Source of the DNA: Sphingobium sp. YR768
GTDB lineage: Bacteria > Pseudomonadota > Alphaproteobacteria > Sphingomonadales > Sphingomonadaceae
Direction of reading: 5' to 3'
Length of the DNA stretch: 64,000 bases
Assembly (NCBI RefSeq): GCF_900111125.1
Contig: NZ_FOGE01000001.1
Location: 124,001-188,000, forward strand
Shown here: piece after piece, positions 53,481 to 62,573 of the stretch
Position numbering within the stretch: the first letter of the stretch is position 1
How the letters are laid out: every line of letters starts with the position of its first letter
Translations under genes and position numbers: made by a program
The notes under the pieces: generated by a model
Database searches by the model: none
Seen by the model: only the letters and a program-made list of their open reading frames with translations
What the model was told of the DNA's origin: nothing

Positions 53481-56411
53481 ATGGTAAGATATTGGGCGCT
53501 GATCGCCTCCCTGTTGCTTGCCCCTCTTACCGGGGAGGGGCGGGCGCAAGGCCCGGCTCAATCCCTGTCCCAGATGCGCCATACCGGTTGGAGCCTGAAG
53601 GACGGCGCACCCGGCAATATCAGGGCGCTGGCGCAGGGAAAGGACGGTTTTCTCTGGCTGGGATCATCCACTGGTCTTTATCGCTTCGATGGCATTCGGT
53701 TTGACCGGATTCTGCCTGACCGTGACGATCCCCGCAGATCGCTTCAGGTCACCGCACTTCTTGCGGCGCGCAATGGCGATATCTGGGTCGGTTATGATTT
53801 CGGCGGCATCGCCGTCTATCGCGACGGCAGGTTGCATGACGCCAATCCCTGGCCACCACAAGGCGGCGTCAGTGCGATCGTACAGGCGCGGGACGGATCG
53901 GTCTGGGTCGCGGCGGATGCGCGCGGCAAGATACTCCTCTCCAGATACGCCCATGGCCGCTGGAGCCGCTATGGCGCGCAGCAGGGTCTGATCGACGGGA
54001 TGATGGGGCCGCTGCTGGCCACGTCGGACGGCAGCCTGTATGTGGCGCTGCCTCCGCATCTGCTGCGCCTCGCGCCAAACGCGTCGCGCTTTGTCAAATT
54101 GAACGAGCAGGTCGCATCCTACGCCGCCTTGGCGGAAGACGATGCCCATCGGCTGTGGCTGGCAGATGACAAGGGCTTGAGGGCGCTCGTGCCAAACAGC
54201 CCGCGCATCCGTTTGCCCGCGGTCAGCACCCCTTACATCACGCGCCATGTCACCATCGATCGCTATGGCCATATCTGGATCACCGGGCAGAATGAAGGCC
54301 TGGGCTACCTTCCAAAGGCACTGCCCAGGCTCGAAATCGCGGGAAAAGCGGCCGGACTTATCGACGGGTTGAGCCTGTCGGCGCTTGAAGATCGGGAAGG
54401 CAATATCTGGGTCGGGACCGAGGCAGGCCTCGACCGCTTTGCCAAAGCCAATCTCATCCAGGCTGGCGATGATACGGTCGTGACCGGCTTCGTGAAGCCA
54501 CCGCGTTCTGCGCGTTTCTTTTATGCCGGCACTGCGGGCGTCTATCGCGTTGCGGCGGATGCCAGGCCGAAGCTGATCTTTCGCAAATCCGATGTCGGGG
54601 TCCTGTGCGGCAACGAACGCAGGCTGTTGGCGATCAGCCTGTCGGGCGCCTTTCTGCTGGATCTGACCGAAAAGGGTGAGGTCGGACGCCAGACGGCGGT
54701 CGAAGGGCCGTTGTCGGTCAGTTGCGCAGTGGATGCCAAGGGGCAATTCTGGGCAGGCATGGATCGCCTCTATCGCCTGGAGGGCAATCACCTTCTGCCG
54801 ACGGCAGGCCCGGCAGGTCAGCCCGGCGGAACGATTACGTTGCTGCGAGCAGCGGGCGATGGAGGGCTGATCGCTGCACGCAGCCGCCAAGGGCTTTTCC
54901 GTATCGATGGCGCCACCGAAACGCTTTTGCTCCCGCGTGCAACCAGCCTTATCGGTTCGGTCAACACCCTGTTGCAGGATGGCGGCCACCTGCTCGTGGG
55001 CGGGCAAAAGGGCCTGACCTATCTGGGCGGTGGCAAGACCCAGACGCTGACGGAGCGTATCTATCCTTTTCTCGCCGGCATAACCGGCATTCACCGCACG
55101 CGCGATGGATGGACCTGGCTGAATGGCGCGACCGGGATCGTGCGGATCAGAAACGCTGCGCTTGAGGCTGGCTTCGCCCATCCCGGCCGGCCCATTCCCT
55201 ATGAACGCATCGGCCATGAAGGCAATTATCGCGCGCGATCCAATCTGTTCGATGCCAATGACATGGTGGAGGATGATAAGGGCCGGCTCTGGTTCGCGAC
55301 CAACCAGGGTCTTGCCTGGACGGCAGCCTACCGCCTGACGCAAAATTCCATGGCACCGCCGGTCGTGATCAAAGCCGTGCACGTCGATGCTGTGCGTTAC
55401 GCGATCGGGAATGGGCAAATCATGCTGCCCGCTCATAGCCAGAGGGTCCAGATCGACTATAGTGCGCTCAGCCTGACGGACGCGGAGGAAAACCGCTTCC
55501 GCTACCATCTGTCCGGCGCGGGCGCAGGCTGGTTTGACGCAGGCACGGAAAGGCAGGCCCTCTTCACCAACCTTGCACCGGGCCGCTATGCGTTTCGCGT
55601 CATCGCTGCAAATAATGATGGCATATGGAACAAGGAGGGCCAGCTCCTGTCCTTTGAGATCGCTCCCGCCTTCTACCAGACAAGGTGGTTCCTCGCCTTT
55701 TGCCTCGCCATTTTGCTTGGCGCATCATGGCTGCTGTATCGATGGCGATTGCAGGTGGTCGCGGAACGGGCGCGCGGCCGGGTCGAAGCGCAACTGCTCG
55801 AACGCGAACGCATCGCACGCGAACTGCACGATACGCTCCTCCAAGGATTTCAGGGCCTGATGCTGCGCTTTCAGGCCGTGGTCGAACTGCTTCCCCGCGG
55901 CCAAAGAGCCAGAGCCGAACTCGAAACGACCCTCGACCGCGCAGAGGAGGTGCTGATCGAGAGCCGGGAGCGCGTCCACACTCTGCGTCAGGATCTCGAA
56001 CCAGTCGTGCTTGCCGAGCGGCTCGATGCCTTGCTCCGCGATCTTATCGGCGAACGACTCCATTGGACGATCGAAGAACTGGGCGTCGTCCGTCTGGTTT
56101 GCGGTCCGGTGGCTGATGAAGCTGCCTGGATCGTGCGGGAAGCGGTCAGCAACAGCCTTCGCCATGCGTCCGCGTCGACCATCCTCCTGCGCATCTCTCA
56201 CGGAACGGAACGGCTGTCCGTTGCAGTCGTCGATGATGGCAGCGGACTGCCATCGCCTGTCATCGAAACAGGCATGCGCGAAGGCCATTATGGCATGGTT
56301 GGCATGCGTGAACGCGCGTGTCGGCTGACCGGGACATTGGAAATCAGCTCTGTAGCCCGGCAAGGCACAGAGATCCGGCTCATCATACCCGCGCGGGTCG
56401 CTTACCAATAG
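53481..56411 (+). CDS. histidine kinase with periplasmic beta-propeller sensor
   Basis: 976 aa. Signal peptide MVRYWALIASLLLAPLTGEG, then many Reg_prop blades (e.g. FLWLGSSTGLYRFDG, DIWVGYDFGGIAVYRDG, NIWVGTEAGLDRF, RLWFATNQGLAWT) over about residues 30-640. A Y_Y_Y domain (about 650-730), one membrane segment (about 735-755), a HisKA_3 domain with ERERIARELHDTLLQGFQGL (H783) and a HATPase with EAVSNSLRHAS, DDGSGLP and GMVGMRERA follow. HisKA_3 kinases pair with NarL/FixJ regulators, so the regulator at 43816 is the likely partner. The ligand is probably periplasmic. Confidence 0.94.
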   Translation: MVRYWALIASLLLAPLTGEGRAQGPAQSLSQMRHTGWSLKDGAPGNIRALAQGKDGFLWLGSSTGLYRFDGIRFDRILPDRDDPRRSLQVTALLAARNGDIWVGYDFGGIAVYRDGRLHDANPWPPQGGVSAIVQARDGSVWVAADARGKILLSRYAHGRWSRYGAQQGLIDGMMGPLLATSDGSLYVALPPHLLRLAPNASRFVKLNEQVASYAALAEDDAHRLWLADDKGLRALVPNSPRIRLPAVSTPYITRHVTIDRYGHIWITGQNEGLGYLPKALPRLEIAGKAAGLIDGLSLSALEDREGNIWVGTEAGLDRFAKANLIQAGDDTVVTGFVKPPRSARFFYAGTAGVYRVAADARPKLIFRKSDVGVLCGNERRLLAISLSGAFLLDLTEKGEVGRQTAVEGPLSVSCAVDAKGQFWAGMDRLYRLEGNHLLPTAGPAGQPGGTITLLRAAGDGGLIAARSRQGLFRIDGATETLLLPRATSLIGSVNTLLQDGGHLLVGGQKGLTYLGGGKTQTLTERIYPFLAGITGIHRTRDGWTWLNGATGIVRIRNAALEAGFAHPGRPIPYERIGHEGNYRARSNLFDANDMVEDDKGRLWFATNQGLAWTAAYRLTQNSMAPPVVIKAVHVDAVRYAIGNGQIMLPAHSQRVQIDYSALSLTDAEENRFRYHLSGAGAGWFDAGTERQALFTNLAPGRYAFRVIAANNDGIWNKEGQLLSFEIAPAFYQTRWFLAFCLAILLGASWLLYRWRLQVVAERARGRVEAQLLERERIARELHDTLLQGFQGLMLRFQAVVELLPRGQRARAELETTLDRAEEVLIESRERVHTLRQDLEPVVLAERLDALLRDLIGERLHWTIEELGVVRLVCGPVADEAAWIVREAVSNSLRHASASTILLRISHGTERLSVAVVDDGSGLPSPVIETGMREGHYGMVGMRERACRLTGTLEISSVARQGTEIRLIIPARVAYQ

Positions 56412-56444
56412 TTTTCCGGTGCTGACGGGGACGTGCCGGAAGGC

Positions 56445-57227
56445 CTATCGCCGCGCCAAAATCGACTCGATCAGCGTGACGTCATCCGGCTTGTCCGCGT
56501 CGATGCAGGCTTCCGGGCTCTCCATCGCCACCAGCCGCGCGGTCAGGCCGAATTTGCGACCGATCCGCGCGATGCCGCCGCGCAGCGTCAGGATGCGCAG
56601 TAATGCGCCCAGCAGCGCGAACGGCCCGAAGGCGGCCAGGATCTTCCAGCCCTTCTTGCGGTCCTGCTCTACCTCCTGCCACAGGGCGATGACCGGGCGG
56701 GCCTTGTCGCTGCCGAACCAGAAGATGTTCGCGCCCGACCACCAGCCATCGCGGAATTTGAGCCATGTGCGGCGCGATCCCGGATAGCGCGCCAGCAGCG
56801 TGTCCCGCTCCACCATGGCCACGGCGATATCTGCCCCGGTCGCTTCGGCGACGAACTGGTCCAGCATTGCGGCGTCCAGCAGCACATGATCGGCCGTGGT
56901 CAGCAGGATCGGGAAAGGCAGGTCGCCCTTTTCCAGCAGCGCCAGCAGCGACGAGGCGATCCCCTGCCCGCCCGTTTCGAACCGCACGCGCGGATCGGTC
57001 GCCAGCCAGCCGGTGGCGGGATCATCCGCGAACAGGTCGGGCCGCTGCGTCAATATGATCACCCGGTCGATCGCCGGATGCGCAAGCAGCGCGCGCGCCG
57101 GCCGGTTGATCATCGGCTCCCCGCCGACCGGCACCAGCGGCTTGACCGCAACGCCAGCGGCCTGCGCCAGCGGATCGGGAATCGGGCGGGCGCCAGCAAG
57201 CAGGATGGCGGTAAAGGAACCAGTCAT
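56445..57227 (-). CDS. MobA-like NTP transferase protein
   Basis: 260 aa with the N-terminal nucleotide-binding region TAILLAGARPIPDPLAQAAGVAVKPLVPVGGEPMI and LLTTADHVLLDAAMLDQFV, which fits the MobA-like/GT-A nucleotidyltransferase fold (CTP/GTP to sugar or molybdopterin-type acceptors). The C-terminal part WKILAAFGPFALLGALLRIL is hydrophobic and may touch the membrane. The exact substrate is not clear. Confidence 0.8.
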   Translation of the reverse strand: MTGSFTAILLAGARPIPDPLAQAAGVAVKPLVPVGGEPMINRPARALLAHPAIDRVIILTQRPDLFADDPATGWLATDPRVRFETGGQGIASSLLALLEKGDLPFPILLTTADHVLLDAAMLDQFVAEATGADIAVAMVERDTLLARYPGSRRTWLKFRDGWWSGANIFWFGSDKARPVIALWQEVEQDRKKGWKILAAFGPFALLGALLRILTLRGGIARIGRKFGLTARLVAMESPEACIDADKPDDVTLIESILARR

Positions 57228-57276
57228 GGCAGCGCCCTAGCCCAGTAGACGATAAGCGGAAAGAGCCTCTCCATTT

Positions 57277-57364
57277 CCGTTCGCCCTGAGCCTGTCGGGC
57301 CGGCAGGCGACCGCAGGTCAACGGCGCGCGCAACGCCCTTCGACGACAGGCTCAGGGCGAACGG
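57277..57364. repeat. palindromic repeat, family A, between the NTP transferase and M23 genes
   Basis: The arms CCGTTCGCCCTGAGCCTGTC and GACAGGCTCAGGGCGAACGG pair with each other; the inner part is less regular than in the other copies. Confidence 0.85.
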
Positions 57365-57385
57365 GATTTGTTACTATTCTGCGCC

Positions 57386-58912
57386 TTATTTGCCCTGTGC
57401 CACCGGGGCGGCCGGGGCCTTTTGCGCGAAACTGTCGTGCAGCCCCACGCGCAGCCCCTGATATTGCGCCAGTTTCGCGCGGAAGGCGGCGAGTTCGCTG
57501 CCCGCCAGCTGGGCGGTGGTGGTGAACTTCACCGACAGCGGATTGACCACCTGCCCGTTGCGATACAGCTCATAATGGAGATGCGGGCCGGTCGACAGGC
57601 CGGTCGACCCGACATAGCCGATCACCTGACCCCGGCGCACCCGCTGGCCCGGCGCTGCCGCGATCCGGCTCATATGGGCATAGCCGGTGGCAAGGCCGCT
57701 GCCATGTTCGATGCGGACATAATTGCCATGGCCGCCATGGCGCCCGGCATAGGAAATGACGCCGTCGGTCACGGCATAGATGGGCGATCCATAGCGAGCG
57801 GCGAAATCGACGCCGGCATGCAGTCGCCTATAGCGCAGTATCGGGTGGCTCCGCATACCGAAACCGGATGATATGCGCCCGGCCACCGGCGAGGTCAGCA
57901 CGCCGCGCCGCTCGCCCACGCCCGACGCCTCGAACCATTCGGTGCGGCCGTCCTTCGTCCATTTGAGCATGTCGACCGACTTGCCGCGCGCGCGCTTCAG
58001 GCCCGCATAGAGCAGTTCGCCCACTTCCACATCGCCGGTTTCGGCGCGATGATAGTCGGTGACGATGTCATAGCGGTCGCCCGCCGCGATGCTGCCCAGA
58101 TCGACCTGCTGCGCGATCACGCGCAGGAATGCCTGCACCGCGCTGGGCGGCGCGCCCGCCGCACGGGCCGAGCGATAGATGCTTTCGCCGACCACGCCCT
58201 GAATGCGCAGCGGCGTATTGTCGACCCGGATCGGGATGCGCTTGACCGACAGCACGCCACCGGCCCGCGTCAGTTCCACGCTGAGGTCCAGCCGCGCGCG
58301 GAAGGCCAGCCTGTCGAGCGGACGCGGCCGATCCCGGCTGGCGCGGCGACCCAATAGGATGTCGAGCCGGGTGCCGGGCTTCACTCCGCCGTCAATGTCG
58401 CCGCTGACCATCGCCATCACGGTGGAGACGTCACCGCTGCTGACCCCGGCGCGGGACAAAGCGCGGGGCAGACTGTCGCTGCTGCCCACCTGTGCATTGA
58501 GTTCGATCTGCGGCCGCTCGGGCGTTTCGCGCAGCGGCTGGACCGCGTCGGTCGGCCCCATGCGATGGCCGCTGTCCGCGCCCAGCGCCAGCGGCGTGAT
58601 CATCTGGCTGCGCACTTCGTCATAGTGCGCGTCGCTCAGTTGCGGTCCGGGCGCGCCGGGCACCGGCTGGAAACCGGGGGAAAGATAGAGGGCGGTGGCG
58701 CACAGGCCGAAACAGGTTGCGAGGCCACGGAACCAGGTGAGGCTGCCGATGCGCTGGCCCAGATCAGGGGCCAGCTCCACCTCATCCGCCCAGTCGCGCA
58801 GGCGGCTGCGCCAGTCCTGCGGCGTTACCGGCGTGCGGGCGAGCGAATCGGCCAGCCACAGGGATACGGGTGCGCCGCCCTGCTGCGATCCGAACTGACT
58901 ATCCTGAAACAA
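57386..58912 (-). CDS. M23 family metallopeptidase (peptidoglycan endopeptidase)
   Basis: About 508 aa from TTG 58912 (FQDSQFGSQQGG). One membrane segment near residues 60-80 (LATCFGLCATALYLSPG), then a LysM-like/OapA-like part and a C-terminal M23 domain (about residues 375-475). The M23 Zn ligands are in HAGVDFAARYGSP and GPHLHYELYRNGQ. Expected to cut cross-bridges in the periplasm. The frame is open further upstream without family likeness; TTG is the best start I see, with AAGGG nine bases before it. Confidence 0.88.
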   Translation of the reverse strand: MFQDSQFGSQQGGAPVSLWLADSLARTPVTPQDWRSRLRDWADEVELAPDLGQRIGSLTWFRGLATCFGLCATALYLSPGFQPVPGAPGPQLSDAHYDEVRSQMITPLALGADSGHRMGPTDAVQPLRETPERPQIELNAQVGSSDSLPRALSRAGVSSGDVSTVMAMVSGDIDGGVKPGTRLDILLGRRASRDRPRPLDRLAFRARLDLSVELTRAGGVLSVKRIPIRVDNTPLRIQGVVGESIYRSARAAGAPPSAVQAFLRVIAQQVDLGSIAAGDRYDIVTDYHRAETGDVEVGELLYAGLKRARGKSVDMLKWTKDGRTEWFEASGVGERRGVLTSPVAGRISSGFGMRSHPILRYRRLHAGVDFAARYGSPIYAVTDGVISYAGRHGGHGNYVRIEHGSGLATGYAHMSRIAAAPGQRVRRGQVIGYVGSTGLSTGPHLHYELYRNGQVVNPLSVKFTTTAQLAGSELAAFRAKLAQYQGLRVGLHDSFAQKAPAAPVAQGK

Positions 58913-59135
58913 ACCCGCGACCCTTAAGGCTTTTTCATTGCCGCATCGGCAACGTCCCCCGCGCCATGCGTGGTGGGACTGTTGTGAACGTACAGGGTTA
59001 AAGTCAAATAAAGACGATGCGATGACGGCGATTGGTGCGACGAACCGTGCCGGCGGCCCGACGGGCACGGCTTGTCGGGCGGAACATGGAAATCTCCTTG
59101 CTCCCCGGCGCATCCTGCCCGACATAGGCGGCACA

Positions 59136-61955
59136 ATGGTCCAGTTCGCCCGTTCTTCCATCACCGCCGTCCTGGGACCGACCAATACCGGCAAGACGCA
59201 CCTCGCCGTCGAGCGGATGTGCGGCCATAGCAGCGGCATGATGGGCTTCCCGCTGCGCCTGCTGGCGCGCGAAGTCTATGACCGGGTGGTCGCGATCAAG
59301 GGCGCTAACCAAGTCGCCCTCATCACCGGCGAGGAAAAGATCGTGCCGCCGGGCGCCCGCTATTTCCTGTGCACGGCCGAATCCATGCCGATCGGCGGCG
59401 GGCGCGAATCCGGCGTGAAGGAGGATTTCGCCTTCGTCGCGCTGGACGAGGCACAACTGGGATCGGACCCGGAACGCGGCCATATCTTCACCGATCGCTT
59501 GCTGCGCGCACGCGGCCGCGAGGAAACGATGATCCTCGGCTCCGCCAGCATCGCCAAGCTGGTGAAGGCGCTGGTGCCCGACGTGGACATCATCGGCCGC
59601 CCGCGCTTTTCTACCCTCTCCTATGCGGGTGCGAAAAAGCTGTCCCGCTTGCCCAAGCGATCCGCCATCGTCGCCTTCTCCGCCGAGGAGGTCTATGCCG
59701 TGGCCGAAATGCTGCGCCGCTTCCGGGGCGGCGCGGCGGTGGTGATGGGCGCGCTCAGCCCCCGCACCCGCAATTCCCAGGTGCAGATGTTCCTGAATGG
59801 CGAGGTCGATTATCTGGTCGCGACCGACGCGATCGGCATGGGCCTGAACCTGGACGTCGCCCATGTCGCCTTCGCCTCGCTGCGCAAATTCGACGGCCGC
59901 CGCAGCCGTCGCCTGACCGTCAGTGAAATGGCGCAGATCGCCGGGCGCGCGGGGCGACATCATAAGGACGGCACCTTCGGCAGCCTCGGCCATGAAGATG
60001 GCGACGCCGCCTTCACGCCCGAAGAGATTGAAGCGATCGAGGCGCATCGCTTCCCGCCGGTGGAGCAGCTTTTCTGGCGCAACGGCACGCCGCGCACCGA
60101 CCGGCTCGACCATCTGCTGTTCGATCTGGAGCAGAAGCCGGAACGGCCGCAACTGCGCGCCGCACCCGAGGCGGTCGACCATGCGGTGCTGCGCCGCATG
60201 GCCGACGATCCGCTGGTGATCGAGCGGGTGAAGGGCAAGCGGCAGGTCGAGCGGCTCTGGGGCGCCTGCGGCCTGCCCGATTTCCAGAAGCTGGGCGCGG
60301 ACCATCATGCCCGCATGGTCAGCCGAATCTGGCGCTTCCTGTCCGAAGGCACCGGTCACATCCCGCGCGACTGGTTCGCGCAGCAGGTGGCCCGGCTCGA
60401 TTCGGTGCAGGGCGATATCGACACATTGTCCGGCCGGATCGCCGCCGCGCGCACATGGTCCTATATCGCCCATCGCCCCGACTGGCTGGCGCATCCGGTC
60501 GAAATGGCCGAGCGCACCCGCGCGCTGGAGGAGAAGTTGTCCGATGCCCTGCACGCCGCGCTGACCCAGCGTTTCGTGGACCGTCGCACCTCCGTTTTGT
60601 TGCGCGATATCGGCCAGAATGCCAGCAGCCTGCCGGTCACGGTGGAGCAGGACGGGACGGTTTGCGTCGATGGCGAGACGATCGGACGACTTGACGGATT
60701 TCGATTCTCGGTTGATCCCGCTACGCGGCATCAGGACCGAAAGATGTTGCTGGCGGCCGCGGAACGGCGCCTTGGAAAGGTATTACGAGTGAAGGCTGAA
60801 GAACTGATTGCAGCGGCGGATACGGATTTCGCCCTGCTGGACGAGGCGGGACAGGCGCCGGGGATCGCCTGGGGAGAGACGGTCGTGGCCGCTCTGCTGG
60901 CGGGGCCAAGCCTGCTGGCGCCCGAAATTCGGCTGGATCGTGCGTTACTTAGCCTGGGTCAGGACGTGCAGAAGCAGGTTGTCGCCCGCCTCGCCACCTG
61001 GTTCGACGCGCAGAAGCAGAAGCATTTGTTGCCGCTGGTGAAGATGGCGGAAAGCGCCGCCGATCCGGCCGTGCCCGCCGTCGTCCGCGCCGTATTCGCC
61101 CAGTTGGGCGACGCCGCCGGCGTGATCGCGCGCACCGATCTCGATTCGGCGCTGGGCCATCTGGACAAGGAACAACGCCATCTGCTGCGCAAGGCGGGCA
61201 TCGATATCGGCGTGCTCGACATTTATCATCATGGCCTGCTGAAGCCCGGCGCGGCGCGCTGGCGCTCCGCCTTGCTGGCCGCGCGCATCGCCAAGCCCTG
61301 CCTGCCGCTGCCCGGCCCCGGCCTGACGCTGATCCCGGCGGGCGAAAAGACTGCCCAGATGGGCGCACGGATCGCGGGCTTCCGGGGCTTTGGCGATCAG
61401 ATGCTGCGCATCGACATGGCCGAACGCATGGCACGCGCCGCGCATGAGGCGATCGCGAAGAATGAAGCCTTCACCCATGCCAGCCCACAGATCGTGTCGC
61501 TGGGCCTGTCGGAAGCCTCCTTCCTGACGCTGATGCGCCTCGCCGGTTTCCGCCCGATCACGCCCCAGCCGATCGCGCCCGAACCGATCGCGCCAGTCGC
61601 CACGCCGGAAAGTCCGGCCGAAGAGACAGAAGCGGAGGCCGCACCGGCCATCGCAGCGGAAGGCGAAGAGGTCGCGGCAGCAGCCGAAGCGCCCGTCGAA
61701 GCCGCCCCGGTCGCAACCGGCACCAACTGGGCTTTCAAGGGCCGACAGAAGCCCCGCAATGATCGTCCGCAGCATGGCCGTCCGCAGGGGCAGCAGCCGC
61801 GTGGCCCGCAGTCGCGCGACGGGAAGCCCAATGGCGGCAATCGTCGCCCCGGCAAGGATGGCGGCTCGCCCCGTCCGGCGTCGGCGGGCAGCAGCCCCGC
61901 CCCGGTCAACAACGCCTTTGCCGGCCTTGCCGACCTGCTCGGCCGCAATGGCTGA
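59136..61955 (+). CDS. Suv3-like ATP-dependent helicase
   Basis: Superfamily 2 helicase of the alphaproteobacterial/mitochondrial Suv3 type, about 939 aa from ATG 59136. Walker A GPTNTGKTHLAVERM (residues 14-28), FPLRLLAREVYDRV, ITGEEK, Walker B ALDEAQLG, LGSASI, VDYLVATDAIGMGLNLDV and QIAGRAGRHHKDG. The C-terminal ~170 residues are Pro/Ala/Glu-rich and then basic Gly/Arg/Gln-rich (KPRNDRPQHGRPQGQQP), probably RNA-binding. May unwind RNA for turnover. An ATG at 59022 is an alternative start. The last 8 bp overlap the S4 gene. Confidence 0.92.
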   Translation: MVQFARSSITAVLGPTNTGKTHLAVERMCGHSSGMMGFPLRLLAREVYDRVVAIKGANQVALITGEEKIVPPGARYFLCTAESMPIGGGRESGVKEDFAFVALDEAQLGSDPERGHIFTDRLLRARGREETMILGSASIAKLVKALVPDVDIIGRPRFSTLSYAGAKKLSRLPKRSAIVAFSAEEVYAVAEMLRRFRGGAAVVMGALSPRTRNSQVQMFLNGEVDYLVATDAIGMGLNLDVAHVAFASLRKFDGRRSRRLTVSEMAQIAGRAGRHHKDGTFGSLGHEDGDAAFTPEEIEAIEAHRFPPVEQLFWRNGTPRTDRLDHLLFDLEQKPERPQLRAAPEAVDHAVLRRMADDPLVIERVKGKRQVERLWGACGLPDFQKLGADHHARMVSRIWRFLSEGTGHIPRDWFAQQVARLDSVQGDIDTLSGRIAAARTWSYIAHRPDWLAHPVEMAERTRALEEKLSDALHAALTQRFVDRRTSVLLRDIGQNASSLPVTVEQDGTVCVDGETIGRLDGFRFSVDPATRHQDRKMLLAAAERRLGKVLRVKAEELIAAADTDFALLDEAGQAPGIAWGETVVAALLAGPSLLAPEIRLDRALLSLGQDVQKQVVARLATWFDAQKQKHLLPLVKMAESAADPAVPAVVRAVFAQLGDAAGVIARTDLDSALGHLDKEQRHLLRKAGIDIGVLDIYHHGLLKPGAARWRSALLAARIAKPCLPLPGPGLTLIPAGEKTAQMGARIAGFRGFGDQMLRIDMAERMARAAHEAIAKNEAFTHASPQIVSLGLSEASFLTLMRLAGFRPITPQPIAPEPIAPVATPESPAEETEAEAAPAIAAEGEEVAAAAEAPVEAAPVATGTNWAFKGRQKPRNDRPQHGRPQGQQPRGPQSRDGKPNGGNRRPGKDGGSPRPASAGSSPAPVNNAFAGLADLLGRNG

Positions 61956-62244
61956 TCCGATCGCGGGCGCCGGCCACGGCCCTAGCCTGCGCATCGACAA
62001 ATTTCTGTGGTTCGTGCGGCTCTGCAAGAGTCGCTCGACCGCACAGAAGTTGGCCGAGGACGGGCATGTCCGCCTCAACGGCCGCCGCATCGACCGCGCC
62101 CACGCCCCGGTGCGCGCGGGCGATCTGATCACCTTCCCCCATGGCGACACCGTCCGCGTGGTCCGCGTGACGGCATTGCCCTTGCGACGTGGCCCGGCAC
62201 CGGAAGCGGAAGGCTGCTATGAGGAACTGACGGTCGGGGAGTAG
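61948..62244 (+). CDS. S4 domain RNA-binding protein (Hsp15-like)
   Basis: 98 aa. S4 domain LRIDKFLWFVRLCKSRSTAQKLAEDGHVRLNGRRIDRAHAPVRAGD, then a short basic end. Hsp15-type proteins bind RNA or stalled 50S subunits. The start is ATG 61948, overlapping the helicase stop. The gene order helicase-S4 is common in this group. Confidence 0.93.
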   Translation: MADPIAGAGHGPSLRIDKFLWFVRLCKSRSTAQKLAEDGHVRLNGRRIDRAHAPVRAGDLITFPHGDTVRVVRVTALPLRRGPAPEAEGCYEELTVGE

Positions 62245-62315
62245 AGACGCTGCCCATCATTTGGCGCGCTCCCCACATTTGTGATAATGTTCGCACCAAC
62301 GCCATAGAGGTGCCT

Positions 62316-62573
62316 ATGAGCCGCCTGACCATCGATATGACCGACCAGCAGCATCAGAGCCTGAAGGCAATGGCCGCTCTGCAAGGCAAGACCATTAAGC
62401 AATATGCGCTGGAACGCCTCTTCCCCCAGCAGAAGTCGGACGCCGATGACGCATGGCAGGAATTGCGGCAGTTGCTCGATGCGCGCGTTGAAGAAGGACT
62501 GGCAGGAAAAGTTTCGCCACTTTCCCCCTTACAAATCATTGAACAGGAACTCGGGCCGGACTGGCGAGATTGA
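62316..62573 (+). CDS. ParD-type antitoxin
   Basis: 85 aa: MSRLTIDMTDQQHQSLKAMA ALQGKTIKQYALERL is a ribbon-helix-helix DNA-binding part, and the C-terminal half (VEEGLAGKVSPLSPLQIIEQE) would wrap the toxin. It overlaps the toxin start. Lies between the S4 and ferredoxin genes. Confidence 0.88.
   Translation: MSRLTIDMTDQQHQSLKAMAALQGKTIKQYALERLFPQQKSDADDAWQELRQLLDARVEEGLAGKVSPLSPLQIIEQELGPDWRD

Noticed and set aside
53664-55508. 614-aa minus-strand open frame
   Set aside because: Antisense to the propeller part of the histidine kinase; no recognisable domain.
3129-57364. CRISPR array
   Set aside because: The repeats are dispersed palindromes in different gaps, with no regularly spaced array or cas genes.
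59004-60731. 575-aa minus-strand open frame
   Set aside because: Antisense to the Suv3-like helicase.
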